Positions 45,998 to 54,180 of a DNA stretch of 64,000 bases are shown here, in pieces. The notes under the pieces are model-generated. The model searched no databases, was not told where the DNA came from, and saw nothing but the letters and a program-made list of their open reading frames with translations. The stretch spans positions 1-64,000 of the forward strand of contig CAZUGZ010000003.1 of NCBI GenBank assembly GCA_964620555.1. Reading direction: 5' to 3'. The stretch comes from JAPOQD01 sp964620555 (GTDB lineage: Bacteria; Pseudomonadota; Gammaproteobacteria; Pseudomonadales; Halieaceae). Positions within the stretch are counted from its first letter, which is position 1. Each line of letters begins with the position of its first letter. A program made the position numbers and the translations under genes.

Positions 45998-46918
45998 TCA
46001 GGAGTCCCCGGTAACGACATTGCCGAAGGTGCCAAAGCCGGGGGCGGGAACGGCACCCCACAGGTCAAAATCTTCCGGTGCGGTCGACATGTAGCGCGCA
46101 CGACGATAATCCTGCTCGGGAAACTGCTCCATCCCATGAGAGTATTCCCAGGACATGCCGTCGGGATCGAAGACGTACGTGTGGGCACTGCCCGACGTCG
46201 GGTGGCGGCCGATACCGAAAGCGACCTTGTCTCCGTTGCGGACGACCCGGTGATAATATCTTCCGATATCCTCCATCGACTTGACCTTGAACGCCAGGTG
46301 ATTGAACCCGGGCTGACTGTTCTTGGTTGGCAGAAAGGCGAACGTATGATGGTGGGGAATGGGGTATGCCCGCACCAATGTACCGAGGTAGTCGCCCAGG
46401 TAGTCGGATACTATAAACCCCATGTTCTCGACGGCGAATTCCGTGGTCGCCTTTACATCGGGCACATTGATTCCCGAATGCAGGAAACATTCAAACTCCG
46501 TAAGCTGCACCGTCAGGGGCGACGAATAATTGAGAATATCCGAGTAGTACTCGTAGCAGATGCCATTTACGGGCTCGCGAACCCGGAAGGCCGGGTTGAT
46601 ATCCAGGCCCAGCACCTCGCTTTCCCCTTTTGAGAGCCAGACGGGATTCAGGCCGAGTCGTTCAAAATGATGATGGGCCTTTTGCACGTCCTCTGCCGAC
46701 TCCATCTCCCAGGCCTGGCGCACGAAACCGGGTTCATCATTCTGATACAACACCACGTCGTGATGCTGTGGGCCACAACGGAAAAAGCGTTCCCCGTCGG
46801 GCCCCTCGCCAGCGGGACTGAGCCCGAAAGAAGCGGTTGCAAATTCCGTAGTCCGGTCCAGGTCGGTCACGTTCAGCGCGACGTAGCCTGCCTTTTCGTA
46901 TCTGAAATCTACCGGCAT
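45998..46918 (-). CDS. VOC-family extradiol-type dioxygenase
   Basis: This 306-aa protein has two glyoxalase/bleomycin-resistance modules: the N-terminal one begins KAGYVALNVTDLDRTTEFA, the C-terminal one FLHSGINVPDVKATTEFAVENMGF and later GFNHLAFKVKSMEDIG. The His of HTFAF, the His of FNHLAF and the Glu of WEYSHGMEQF are likely metal ligands of the C-terminal module. Related proteins cleave catechols or dihydroxylated rings (2,3-dihydroxybiphenyl type). ATG 46918 has AGGAGG at ideal distance. It would suit ring cleavage after the neighbouring Rieske dioxygenase. Confidence 0.85.
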   Translation of the reverse strand: MPVDFRYEKAGYVALNVTDLDRTTEFATASFGLSPAGEGPDGERFFRCGPQHHDVVLYQNDEPGFVRQAWEMESAEDVQKAHHHFERLGLNPVWLSKGESEVLGLDINPAFRVREPVNGICYEYYSDILNYSSPLTVQLTEFECFLHSGINVPDVKATTEFAVENMGFIVSDYLGDYLGTLVRAYPIPHHHTFAFLPTKNSQPGFNHLAFKVKSMEDIGRYYHRVVRNGDKVAFGIGRHPTSGSAHTYVFDPDGMSWEYSHGMEQFPEQDYRRARYMSTAPEDFDLWGAVPAPGFGTFGNVVTGDS

Positions 46919-46954
46919 GGTGCCTCCTGTCAATGTAGCAAGTTATCAGTTCCG

Positions 46955-48103
46955 TCAAAGAGTTTTGGCAATGGCCACTTTTTGGATCTCCGTGGTTCCC
47001 GCGTAGATGGTCTGTAATCTGGCATTGGTATAGATGCGCGAAATACAGTACTCGTCCATGAAACCGGCTCCGCCATGCAGTTGCACGCATTCATTGGCCA
47101 CCCGTTGTTCCATTTCGCATATCCAGATCTTCGCCATCGCAGCCACTGACAGGTCGAAATCGCCATTGACGTACCGATGGAGGCAGGCGTTAAGGAAGTC
47201 TCGCCCCACCGTCAGCTCGGTCTTCATTTCCGCCAGTTTGAACTGGGTGTTCTGAAAATCAAATACCGTTTGACCGAAAGCCTTGCGGTTCTTGACAAAA
47301 TCCAGGGTGAGGTCAAAAGCCAGTTCCGCCGCCGCCAGGGAGCGCGCTGCAAGCTGGATGCGGTCCAGGGCAAACGTGGAGAACAGGATCTTGAAGGCCT
47401 TTCCCTCCTGCCCCATTATATCTGCCTTGCCAAGTCGTACATCGTTAAAAAACAGCTCACCCACTTCGTACAGGGGTGCCCCCATGGTCTTCAAACGGCG
47501 AGCCTCGACGCCCTCCGTGCCGGCGTCGACCAAAAACATGGTCATGTCATGGCTGCCGGTGTGATCTTCCGTTCTTGCCACGACGTAGAGCACATCGGCG
47601 ATGGAACCATTGCTGATATAGGTCTTGTTGCCGTTGAGACGGTATCCGTCACCGTCTTTTCTTGCCATGGAGATAATACCTGAGACGTCACTGCCGGCGC
47701 CCGGCTCAGTCAGCCCCAGGGCCTGAATTGCTACCCCGGACAGTATCCTGGGGCACCACAGTCGTTTCTGCTCCTCGGTACCGAATTGCACCAGCAGATG
47801 CGTGGCAATGTCACTGGTGAACGATGCACCCACACTGGCGCCACAGGGGTAGTGCCCGAGCTCCTCGGCGACGATGACACTGTATAAATCATCCGCGCCG
47901 GGACCGCCGTACTCGTCCGGAATGCACAGGCCCAACAGCCCCGCCTTCCCCGCCTTGTGCCAGATATCCCGGCCGACGTGATCCTGCTCATCCCACCCCT
48001 TCAGCCTGGGTTCCATTTCCTTCTCGATGAACTTGCGGACAGTGGCTCGAAACATTTCATGCTCGGCAGTGTAAACTGAGTTTGCATTCGAATTTCCCGC
48101 CAT
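46955..48103 (-). CDS. Acyl-CoA dehydrogenase family protein
   Basis: This is a 382-aa protein with LGLTEPGAGSDVSGII, RLNGNKTYISNGS, DFVKNRKAFGQTVFDFQNTQFKLAE and QLHGGAGFMDEYCISRIY. At the C-terminal base position it reads TIYAGTTE (Ala, not Glu); at the IVD/LCAD position it reads ALDRIQLAA, with Asp in place of Glu. It may use Asp or act on an unusual substrate. The gene lies 36 bp upstream of the VOC gene and the TetR gene follows on the other side, all on the minus strand. Confidence 0.9.
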   Translation of the reverse strand: MAGNSNANSVYTAEHEMFRATVRKFIEKEMEPRLKGWDEQDHVGRDIWHKAGKAGLLGLCIPDEYGGPGADDLYSVIVAEELGHYPCGASVGASFTSDIATHLLVQFGTEEQKRLWCPRILSGVAIQALGLTEPGAGSDVSGIISMARKDGDGYRLNGNKTYISNGSIADVLYVVARTEDHTGSHDMTMFLVDAGTEGVEARRLKTMGAPLYEVGELFFNDVRLGKADIMGQEGKAFKILFSTFALDRIQLAARSLAAAELAFDLTLDFVKNRKAFGQTVFDFQNTQFKLAEMKTELTVGRDFLNACLHRYVNGDFDLSVAAMAKIWICEMEQRVANECVQLHGGAGFMDEYCISRIYTNARLQTIYAGTTEIQKVAIAKTL

Positions 48104-48147
48104 TTCCCGTCTCCATTCAGTCCCGATCAGTTACCTGCCAGGTTCGG

Positions 48148-48768
48148 TCAAACCCGCAATACCGCACCCACCGCGTAGCTGATGAAGGCATCGCGTTCGG
48201 CATTTTCGGCAACTTTACCGGCGAGCTTGTAGCCCTTGAGTTGCCGCTTCGGGGGCGCCATGAGAACGAAACCCAGGATTCCGCTAATGATGATGACCGG
48301 CCCCAAACCATCTCCGCTGCCGGCCCTGATCTCATTGAGTACAACCGAAAAGCTTTCGAATACTTCCTGCAGGGCGACACCGACCAGAAATTTGTGATGC
48401 CGCGCGTCCTGGTCCAGCATATTGCGCACGGCCAGGCTGAGAAAAATGGGATCTTCGGACAGCAGGTCGTACATTTCTCCCACAAAAGCACGCAGACGGC
48501 CCTTGGCATCCTCGTCGCTCTCCAGCGCAGCGAGCAGACGGGCCTTCATGGCGCCATAGTTTTCCTGCTCGACCTGGCGGTAGAGATTCTCCTTGCCCTG
48601 GAAGTGGTGATAGATGGTCGGCATGGTGAGCCCCACCGCCGAGGAGATATCGCGCATGGTAACGCGATCAAAACCGTCCCTGGCGAATAATTCGGTGGCG
48701 ACCTTGAGTATGTGGTCCCGCGTGCTCACGCCCTTCCTTTGCTTCGTTTTTTTGATGACAGTTGTCAT
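48148..48768 (-). CDS. TetR-family regulator inside the catabolic region
   Basis: This 206-aa regulator has a basic N-terminus (MTTVIKKTKQRKG) and an intact TetR HTH: HILKVATELFARDGFDRVTMRDISSAVGLTMPTIYHHFQGKENL. The C-terminal ligand domain is variable. ATG 48768 has GGGGGAATC before it; the 41 extra upstream residues have no support. It is the only regulator seen in the 26-64 kb region, so it is a candidate for binding the shared palindrome found at eight promoters. The link is inference; its own promoter carries a different palindrome (48832-48844). Confidence 0.9.
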   Translation of the reverse strand: MTTVIKKTKQRKGVSTRDHILKVATELFARDGFDRVTMRDISSAVGLTMPTIYHHFQGKENLYRQVEQENYGAMKARLLAALESDEDAKGRLRAFVGEMYDLLSEDPIFLSLAVRNMLDQDARHHKFLVGVALQEVFESFSVVLNEIRAGSGDGLGPVIIISGILGFVLMAPPKRQLKGYKLAGKVAENAERDAFISYAVGAVLRV

Positions 48769-48831
48769 GATTCCCCCATATTCCAGTTTCTTTCCTTGCA
48801 GGCTTCGCCACGGGGGGCGAGCCGCAAAAAA

Positions 48832-48844
48832 GATATCATATATC
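48832..48844. promoter_or_regulatory. GATAT-CAT-ATATC palindrome upstream of tetR
   Basis: A perfect 5+3+5 palindrome lies 64 bp before the TetR gene start (minus strand), in the 97-bp gap after the MaoC gene. It may be an autoregulatory site, but the arms do not match the shared 18-bp palindrome. Confidence 0.35.
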
Positions 48845-48865
48845 CCGCTACCACCTGCAGACTGG

Positions 48866-49720
48866 TCATGTCCTGAATGCCGCGTAACCATTGGTGATGA
48901 TCAATTGGTCCCGCTCTTTCGCGCGCGCCTGGAAGGCGACCCCTCCATCGGATTCCCAACCCTCTACCTGCAGGGTCTCACCGGGAACAACCGGTGAGCT
49001 GAAACGCAGGTCCAGCGACCCCAGGCGTCCGGTATCGTAACCGAGCGCCCTGCGCAGCACGGAAAAGCCACAAATACCGTAGGCACAAAGCCCATGGAGT
49101 ATCGGCACATCGAACCCTGCCTGCTGCGCTGTCCCGGGGTCTGCGTGAAGGGGATTGCGATCACCGTTCAGGCGATAGAAAAGTGCAGACCTCGGGCTCG
49201 TTGGCAGTTCATCGACAAAATCGGGGCTGCGTTCCGGAATGGCCGGCAGCGGCGCCGGTGCTTCGCCGAATCCGCCCGACCCACCGTCGCCGCGCAGGAA
49301 CAGGGTGGACGACACGGTACACAGAGGATCGCCGGTGGTATTGTCAGACAGCCTCTTGTCGAAATAGACGAGCGCTCCCCTGTCCTTGCCCTTGTCCACA
49401 ACGGCGCGAACAGCGTACTCCGCGCGCAATTCTCCCTCCGGCGGCAAGGGGCGATAGTACTCGGCACGCTGTTCTCCGTGAAGCAGCCTGACGTAATTCA
49501 CTGCAAATTTTTCATTGGTAATCCAGGCGCCCGGGTGACAGAGCACCGCCGTAATACTCGGCAATACGACCAGGTCCTTCTCATAGACAAAGCGCAGTTC
49601 ATCCTTGTCCAAAGGGTCGTCGCAGACGCCAAGGCTGAGCGCGTACAACATGACATCGCGATCCGTGTAGGACGCCACAAGCGGTTCAAACTTGTGCTCT
49701 AGCAGGGCTTCAAGGTTCAC
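48866..49720 (-). CDS. MaoC-type enoyl-CoA hydratase (hydratase 2 family)
   Basis: This 284-aa double hot-dog protein resembles the hydratase 2 domain of 17beta-HSD4/MFE-2. The N-terminal half is the degenerate repeat; the C-terminal half carries the hydratase 2 motif YRLNGDRNPLHADPGTAQQ with the catalytic Asp and His. It would make (3R)-hydroxyacyl-CoA from a 2-enoyl-CoA. ATG 49720 follows GGGGATT. A perfect 8-bp inverted repeat lies about 50-75 bp upstream. Confidence 0.92.
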   Translation of the reverse strand: MNLEALLEHKFEPLVASYTDRDVMLYALSLGVCDDPLDKDELRFVYEKDLVVLPSITAVLCHPGAWITNEKFAVNYVRLLHGEQRAEYYRPLPPEGELRAEYAVRAVVDKGKDRGALVYFDKRLSDNTTGDPLCTVSSTLFLRGDGGSGGFGEAPAPLPAIPERSPDFVDELPTSPRSALFYRLNGDRNPLHADPGTAQQAGFDVPILHGLCAYGICGFSVLRRALGYDTGRLGSLDLRFSSPVVPGETLQVEGWESDGGVAFQARAKERDQLIITNGYAAFRT

Positions 49721-49768
49721 AATTCAATCCCCTTTCTGATTGTCCACGCATTTTCTGCTGCCGACGCC

Positions 49769-49796
49769 AATGCGCTCGGTGTAATGCTAGCGCATT
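49769..49796. promoter_or_regulatory. Inverted repeat AATGCGCT...AGCGCATT upstream of maoC gene
   Basis: AATGCGCT (49769-49776) and AGCGCATT (49789-49796) are perfect 8-bp arms with 12 bases between, in the 103-bp gap before the MaoC gene. It may be a separate operator or a transcript hairpin. Confidence 0.4.
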
Positions 49797-49823
49797 CCGC
49801 CACTCGGGTTTCCGCTTTCGCAT

Positions 49824-50120
49824 TCATTCCGGCGCACCTTCCGCAATGGCAAACTGTATATCAACCGCCCCCATCCGCAACGCCATCACCTTGCGGTACT
49901 CCGGGCTGTTGTACCAGTCAACGGCCTGCTCATAGCTGGGAAAACGGATCAACACTATACCCTCGTCGTCCTCCCCCTCCACAAACTGCTGGCGGTTTCC
50001 CGGTCTGACAACGGCCGTTCCCCCATATTTTCTCAGCGACGGGATCGCTGCCTCCCGGTAGCGCTGCAACTTCCCGGCATCATGAATCTCGTGTATCGTG
50101 ACCATCACATATCCAGCCAT
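49824..50120 (-). CDS. DUF1330 family protein
   Basis: This 98-aa ferredoxin-like-fold protein reads AGYVMVTIHEIHD, PSLRKYGGTAVVRPG, FVEGEDDEGIVLIRFPSYEQAVDWYNSPEY, typical of DUF1330 (dimeric alpha/beta barrel) proteins. The biochemical role is not established. ATG 50120 has GGAG eight bases upstream; a 40-residue in-frame extension lies inside the symporter gene and is rejected. It follows the symporter gene by 2 bp and was probably co-transcribed with it. Confidence 0.88.
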   Translation of the reverse strand: MAGYVMVTIHEIHDAGKLQRYREAAIPSLRKYGGTAVVRPGNRQQFVEGEDDEGIVLIRFPSYEQAVDWYNSPEYRKVMALRMGAVDIQFAIAEGAPE

Positions 50121-50122
50121 CT

Positions 50123-51028
50123 TCAAATCTCCTTCTCCATTGCGAATGCCTCCGGGTTGGCCAGCCTGTTTCCCAGCAGGATCAGCGCGAACGCCGTCGA
50201 CATCATGAAAATACCGTACACGCTGGGGACCACCGCCCATTCAGAACGCTGCAGGATGTTCAGCGCTAGCATTGCTCCCAAAGCGACGTTCTGGACCCCC
50301 ACCTCGATCGTTATCGTGAGCTTTTGTACACGTCCGATTCCCAGGGCACGCGCCAGCAAATAACCACCCGTCAGGGCGGCAAGGTTGAACAACAGGAGAA
50401 CGGGCCACAGGGATTCCAGGTTCTGTTTGAAAAAATCATACTCCAGGGCTACGGAACCCACCAGCAGAACCAGCAATACCACGACGCCGAGCACGCGCAT
50501 CCAGGCCTCCGAGCGGCGTGCGAACTCACCGGCATAGCGGCGAATCACCATCCCCGAAACCAGGGGCAGGACGACCAGCACGAAGAGTTGCCTGAGCGTG
50601 GCAGCGACGGGTAATTCGAGGTAGCCATCTTCCAGGCCGGTGACGCTGCCCCGTTGCACCAGGTCGAGACCGAAGTCCAGTACCAGCGGTATGCTAAGCA
50701 GCGCCAGAACGCTGGACAGGGCCGTCAGGGTGACGGAAAGCGGGATATCCCCGCGGGCAAGAAAGGAGATCGAATTGGAAACGACTCCCCCCGGGCATAC
50801 CGCGAGGATCACGATACCCGCCGAGACCGACAGCGGCAGAGACAGGGAGCAGACCAGTAAAAAGGCGATGGCAGGCAGCAGGATGAACTGCCCGGCGAGG
50901 CCGGCAACAATGGCCCGCGGATAGCGCACCACCCGGTACCAGTCGGCAGGCACCAGTTGCATTCCCATACCCAGCATCAGGACGATCAACCCGGACGGTA
51001 CGAATACGGTGTAGATCGACTCTAACAC
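50123..51028 (-). CDS. BASS-family sodium/organic acid symporter
   Basis: This is a 301-aa membrane protein with about nine hydrophobic segments. ILAVCPGGVVSNSISFLARGDIPLSVTLTALSS is the conserved BASS segment bearing the crossed-helix sodium/substrate site (bile acid:Na+ symporter family). Family members take up bile acids, pantoate, pyruvate or other organic anions. Placed in this gene region and under a shared palindrome site (89 bp upstream), it may import the catabolic substrate. Confidence 0.92.
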   Translation of the reverse strand: MLESIYTVFVPSGLIVLMLGMGMQLVPADWYRVVRYPRAIVAGLAGQFILLPAIAFLLVCSLSLPLSVSAGIVILAVCPGGVVSNSISFLARGDIPLSVTLTALSSVLALLSIPLVLDFGLDLVQRGSVTGLEDGYLELPVAATLRQLFVLVVLPLVSGMVIRRYAGEFARRSEAWMRVLGVVVLLVLLVGSVALEYDFFKQNLESLWPVLLLFNLAALTGGYLLARALGIGRVQKLTITIEVGVQNVALGAMLALNILQRSEWAVVPSVYGIFMMSTAFALILLGNRLANPEAFAMEKEI

Positions 51029-51115
51029 CTACTGATCCATCCGTATTCGAAGGACGGGGGGGGTTTTGGGGAGCATCGTCATTTCACGCTTCGCCATCGC
51101 AGTCAGGCGCGACAA

Positions 51116-51133
51116 ATTTAGCGTATGTTATAC
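51116..51133. promoter_or_regulatory. Shared 18-bp palindrome, site 6 (ATTTAGC-N4-GTTATAC)
   Basis: ATTTAGC and GTTATAC flank GTAT; the right arm fits the consensus well, the left less so. It lies 88 bp upstream of the BASS symporter start. Confidence 0.5.
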
Positions 51134-51167
51134 TACTCATCAACCAAAAACCTGATTCGGGTTGACA

Positions 51168-51195
51168 TCCCTGCAGATAAAAGTATCTGCAGGGA
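51168..51195. terminator. Perfect 12-bp inverted repeat with 4-base loop
   Basis: TCCCTGCAGATA and TATCTGCAGGGA pair perfectly over 12 bp around AAAG. It is between the end of the GST gene (51274) and the operator of the symporter gene. It could end minus-strand GST transcription, but no T run follows the stem on that strand (TGTCAACC). An operator or RNA-processing role is also possible. Confidence 0.55.
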
Positions 51196-51273
51196 ACCAG
51201 CCATGGTGCCCGCTGCAATGCGACCATCGACGACCCTGGTTAGCCCGCGTATTGCACCAGGTCCAACCGCGGG

Positions 51274-51882
51274 CTACGCCTGCAACTTCTTCCAGGCAGG
51301 ACGGGACAGACAGCGGCCCAGCCAGGCTGCCGTCAACGGATGGTTTTCGAACGTTGCGCCAATCATCGGTACAAAGCAAAGCACCGAAGCGGCATTCAGA
51401 TCCGCCAGGGAAAATTCGCCGCCAAGCAGGTAGTCGTTGCCCCCCGCCAGTTCCTTTTCCAGGGTGTCCACCATTTCCAGGGTGGACTCCGTCCAGCCCC
51501 GGATTTTTGCCTGATCGGCCGCGTCCCCCAGTTTCATCTCGCGGACGGCCAGTGCGAGAAGAGTTTCCACTTCGGTCAAGGCCCAGAGGGTCCACTGATT
51601 CGTCAATGCTCTTTCTTCGAGCGTCCCAGGCAACAGGGGGCTGTTGAATTTTTCGGCCAGGTAGTTGGTGATGGCGAGGGATTCCCACAACACAAAATCA
51701 CCATCCACAATGGTGGGAATCTTGCCGGCGGGGTTCAACGCGAGATACTCCGCCGTTCTGTTCTCACCCTGGCCGAAGTCAAGATCCTGAACTTCATAGT
51801 CCCGGGCCAGTTCCTCCAGCATCCACATGGCGCGGATTGCCCTCGACTCCTTGCCACCGTAGACCCTGATCACGTTCGACAT
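51274..51882 (-). CDS. Glutathione S-transferase family protein
   Basis: This 202-aa protein has the thioredoxin-like N-terminal domain with KESRAIRAMWMLEEL and the glutathione-contact AGKIPTIVDGDFVLWESLAI, then an all-helical C-terminal domain (FSLADLNAASVL). Glutathione transferases in degradation clusters remove reactive intermediates or isomerise ring-cleavage products. The exact reaction cannot be read. The gene lies 41 bp downstream of the SDR gene on the same strand. Confidence 0.92.
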   Translation of the reverse strand: MSNVIRVYGGKESRAIRAMWMLEELARDYEVQDLDFGQGENRTAEYLALNPAGKIPTIVDGDFVLWESLAITNYLAEKFNSPLLPGTLEERALTNQWTLWALTEVETLLALAVREMKLGDAADQAKIRGWTESTLEMVDTLEKELAGGNDYLLGGEFSLADLNAASVLCFVPMIGATFENHPLTAAWLGRCLSRPAWKKLQA

Positions 51883-51923
51883 GAAATACCTCCTCGATTT
51901 TCCCTTGGGGACCTCCGACCAAT

Positions 51924-52832
51924 TCAGAGATCCCAGAATTCGCCACGGTCGTAGTGGTTCGGGGTAGCGGAATTCCGCACAATCCTGTGAACGGCGTCTC
52001 CTAGACCTTCCACCCCCGGTTCGTCCCTGGCGGCATCGCAGATGGCGCCATGGCTCGCTCCCTGGATGACCTCGTAACCGTAGCCGGATGCCTCGAATAC
52101 ACGTCCACTGATGTCCTGGGCTTCGTCACTGGCCAGATAGGCGACGAGGCCGGCCACGTACGCGGGATCACGCCTTGCGAGTTCTTCTTCCGTGCGCTCC
52201 ACCAGGCCGGCCGTCATGCGCGATTCGGCGCGGGGGCAAATTGCGTTCACCGTGATACCCAGGCGTTTCAGTTCCAGGGCCGCAGCAACCGTCATACCGG
52301 CGACACCCGCTTTCGCCGAAGCATAGTTCACCTGGCCGATATTGCCGAACAGACCCACCGAGGAAGGCGTGTTGATAATGCGGCCCCGGATGGGATTGCC
52401 TGCCTTGTTCTGTGCACGCCAATATACCGCGGCGTGGTGCACGGTATTGAAGGTGCCCTTGAGGTTCACCTCGATAACGAGGTCAAAATCCAGTTCCGTA
52501 AGGTTCCACAGCATCCGGTCGCGAAGAATACCGGCATTGTTGACGAGAATATCCAGCCTGCCGTAGGTATCTACCGCTTGTTGAATCAGCGCGGCGGATT
52601 GCTCCCAATCTGACACATCGGCACCGTTGGCGACGGCTTGCCCGCCCTTCGCGACGACCTCCTCAACGACATCCCCAGCCGGTGACGTCCCCTCCGCCAC
52701 ACCGTCTTTGGAAACACCCAGGTCATTGACCACCACTTTGGCACCCAACCCGGCGAGTAACAGGGCCTCGGCCCGACCGACTCCACGCCCGGCACCGGTA
52801 ACAATGGCCACCTTTCCGTCCAACATCCCCAT
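51924..52832 (-). CDS. Short-chain dehydrogenase/reductase
   Basis: This 302-aa oxidoreductase resembles the dehydrogenase part of multifunctional enzyme 2 and related (3R)-hydroxyacyl-CoA dehydrogenases. TGAGRGVGRAEALLLAGLGAKVVVNDLG is the cofactor motif (residues 12-), LDILVNNAGI follows, and NYASAKAGVAGM holds the catalytic Tyr and Lys. ATG 52832 has AGAGG upstream; an in-frame extension to 52913 is unsupported. It pairs in function with the MaoC hydratase nearby. The best copy of the shared palindrome lies 151 bp upstream. Confidence 0.92.
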   Translation of the reverse strand: MGMLDGKVAIVTGAGRGVGRAEALLLAGLGAKVVVNDLGVSKDGVAEGTSPAGDVVEEVVAKGGQAVANGADVSDWEQSAALIQQAVDTYGRLDILVNNAGILRDRMLWNLTELDFDLVIEVNLKGTFNTVHHAAVYWRAQNKAGNPIRGRIINTPSSVGLFGNIGQVNYASAKAGVAGMTVAAALELKRLGITVNAICPRAESRMTAGLVERTEEELARRDPAYVAGLVAYLASDEAQDISGRVFEASGYGYEVIQGASHGAICDAARDEPGVEGLGDAVHRIVRNSATPNHYDRGEFWDL

Positions 52833-52982
52833 ATTTACCTCTCTACCATCACTGTCAGTCGTCACCGGAACGCCAAAACCCGCAAAACAGAGTGCTGTAT
52901 TCCGCCCGGGCACAATCCCGAATTGCTTGTTTTACAAGGAAAAATCACGCAAAGCTCAAGATCAGAAACTGCAAAACTAATT

Positions 52983-53000
52983 TTATAACATACGTTATAA
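52983..53000. promoter_or_regulatory. Shared 18-bp palindrome, site 7 (TTATAAC-N4-GTTATAA)
   Basis: TTATAAC and GTTATAA are perfect 7-bp arms around ATAC. The site is 151 bp upstream of the SDR start and only 63 bp from the left end of the IS-derived segment. Confidence 0.75.
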
Positions 53001-53062
53001 CAGACGCAAATTCTCACCGTTGTCCTTCTGTCTGCGGTGTGGTGCGGCGGTGCCAGGGAGTA

Positions 53063-53787
53063 TTTTCTAATCCGTAAATGAGTCTGAAGCGGGGGGCTAT
53101 GCAGAGTCAATCTCAAGCTCTCTTTGTCTCCCGTTCATGGATTGATTTGAACAGTTGCCGGCGAGCCTGTTGGAGCTTGTCAGCGGCTTCATTATCGCTT
53201 TGTTGGTAGGCGATGGCGTCCAGTATTTCAAAGGTCAGGCCGGGTTTCAAATGGACCTCGGCCTCAGGCAATGATTTGAGCTTTTCGTAGAAGGTCATCA
53301 GTGAATCGTAGGGATACCGCTTGCGCTGTTTCCCCTTGTGGTCGGTGATGACTTCCGGAAACAGGCAGGGGCGATGGTAGTTGACATAGGGGTTGAGATG
53401 CTCTCGATTGAACTCGTTGATCAGCGATGCCCGGTGCTGTGGAATATGGTCATAACCGAAGATCTTGCGCACGACATGGCCATTCTTGCTCTCCGCCAGG
53501 GCGTTATCATTGGTCTGCCGGGACCGTGACTTGGTGAACTCGATCCGCAGCTTCTCCAGTAGTTCGGCCACCCGTTTGTTGATGTATTCTGAACCGTTGT
53601 CGGAGTGAAACCCCTGGATGACAAAGGGCAAGTCCTCCAGCAATTGTTCCAGTGCCGGGATGAGCTAACGCTCGCTGATTTTCTCCACACTAATGACGAC
53701 CTCCATTTGGGTTAGCTCATCAACGGAATTGATGTGGTAAACCCCTTTTTGCCTGTCCCTGTGAAGCGACAAACAAGGTGAGAACGC
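53063..53787. mobile_element. Truncated insertion sequence copy (left copy)
   Basis: The end sequence TTTTCTAATCCGTAAATG (53063 onward, running on with AGTCTGAAG to 53089) is identical to the left end of the second copy at 56823. Both are followed by about 130 bp of similar sequence coding the C-terminus of the transposase on the minus strand. The copy is lost beyond about 53787, where the transposase frame loses its N-terminal third. No second inverted end was seen for this copy. Confidence 0.75.
53113..53787 (-). pseudogene. Broken DDE integrase-type transposase
   Basis: The frame ends at a TGA at 53113 and reads back through LHRDRQKGVYHINSVDELT, then a TAG at 53665-53667, then FHSDNGSEYINKRVAELLEKL (with one D of DDE), TKSRSRQTNDNALAESKNGHVV (D/E), NYHRPCLFPEV and a C-terminal RRQLFKSIHERETKRA. 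The catalytic core of this IS481/ISNCY-like integrase family is visible, but the 5' third is missing and the TAG falls after SER in ISER-LIPALEQ, where relatives have a sense codon. The gene is not functional. Confidence 0.75.
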
Positions 53788-54180
53788 AGCCTGATGATTC
53801 ATACACCAGATTTGACAATATCTCGAGTACGTATACATCCACGCATAATCGAATTATTAAAGTAAACCTGTTTTGTTAATAGTTGGTTACGCTCTGAATA
53901 TTATTTTTGGAGTAGCGCGCGGCTGGTGAATTAGGTACGTTGAGTGACGAACCTGTAACACTATTCCTTTGCCCATCGAGTTAAAATCTCGTCCGGTAAC
54001 TGTCGATAATGTTTTATTTGACGCTCGACAGAATCATAATAACTGACGCATCTTATTTTACATTTTGTCGTCAATACGGCTATCGGTCGTTTTTTACTAA
54101 TCGTTTCATTCTCAATAATTTAATGGTACATTCTATATAGTATCGACCGACACTATATTAGGTAGGCCAAGGAGACCGGT
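53788..54180. other. AT-rich non-coding region upstream of the MMPL transporter
   Basis: This stretch of about 390 bases is much richer in A and T than the flanking chromosome and holds no convincing open frame. Near its right end lies an inverted repeat (54135-54158) and an AAGGAGA ribosome site at about 54170. Confidence 0.5.
54135..54158. promoter_or_regulatory. Inverted repeat ATATAGT / ACTATAT before the MMPL gene
   Basis: ATATAGT (54135-54141) and ACTATAT (54152-54158) are perfect 7-bp arms separated by 10 bases, 23 bases before the GTG start. It could be an operator; TATAGT itself may act as a -10 box. No regulator gene lies on the insert. Confidence 0.4.

Noticed and set aside
46931..46954. 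A TGTAGC...GTTATC pair resembling the shared palindrome upstream of the VOC gene
   Set aside because: The two half-sites are 2 bases apart instead of 4 and only partly match, so it was not counted as a site.
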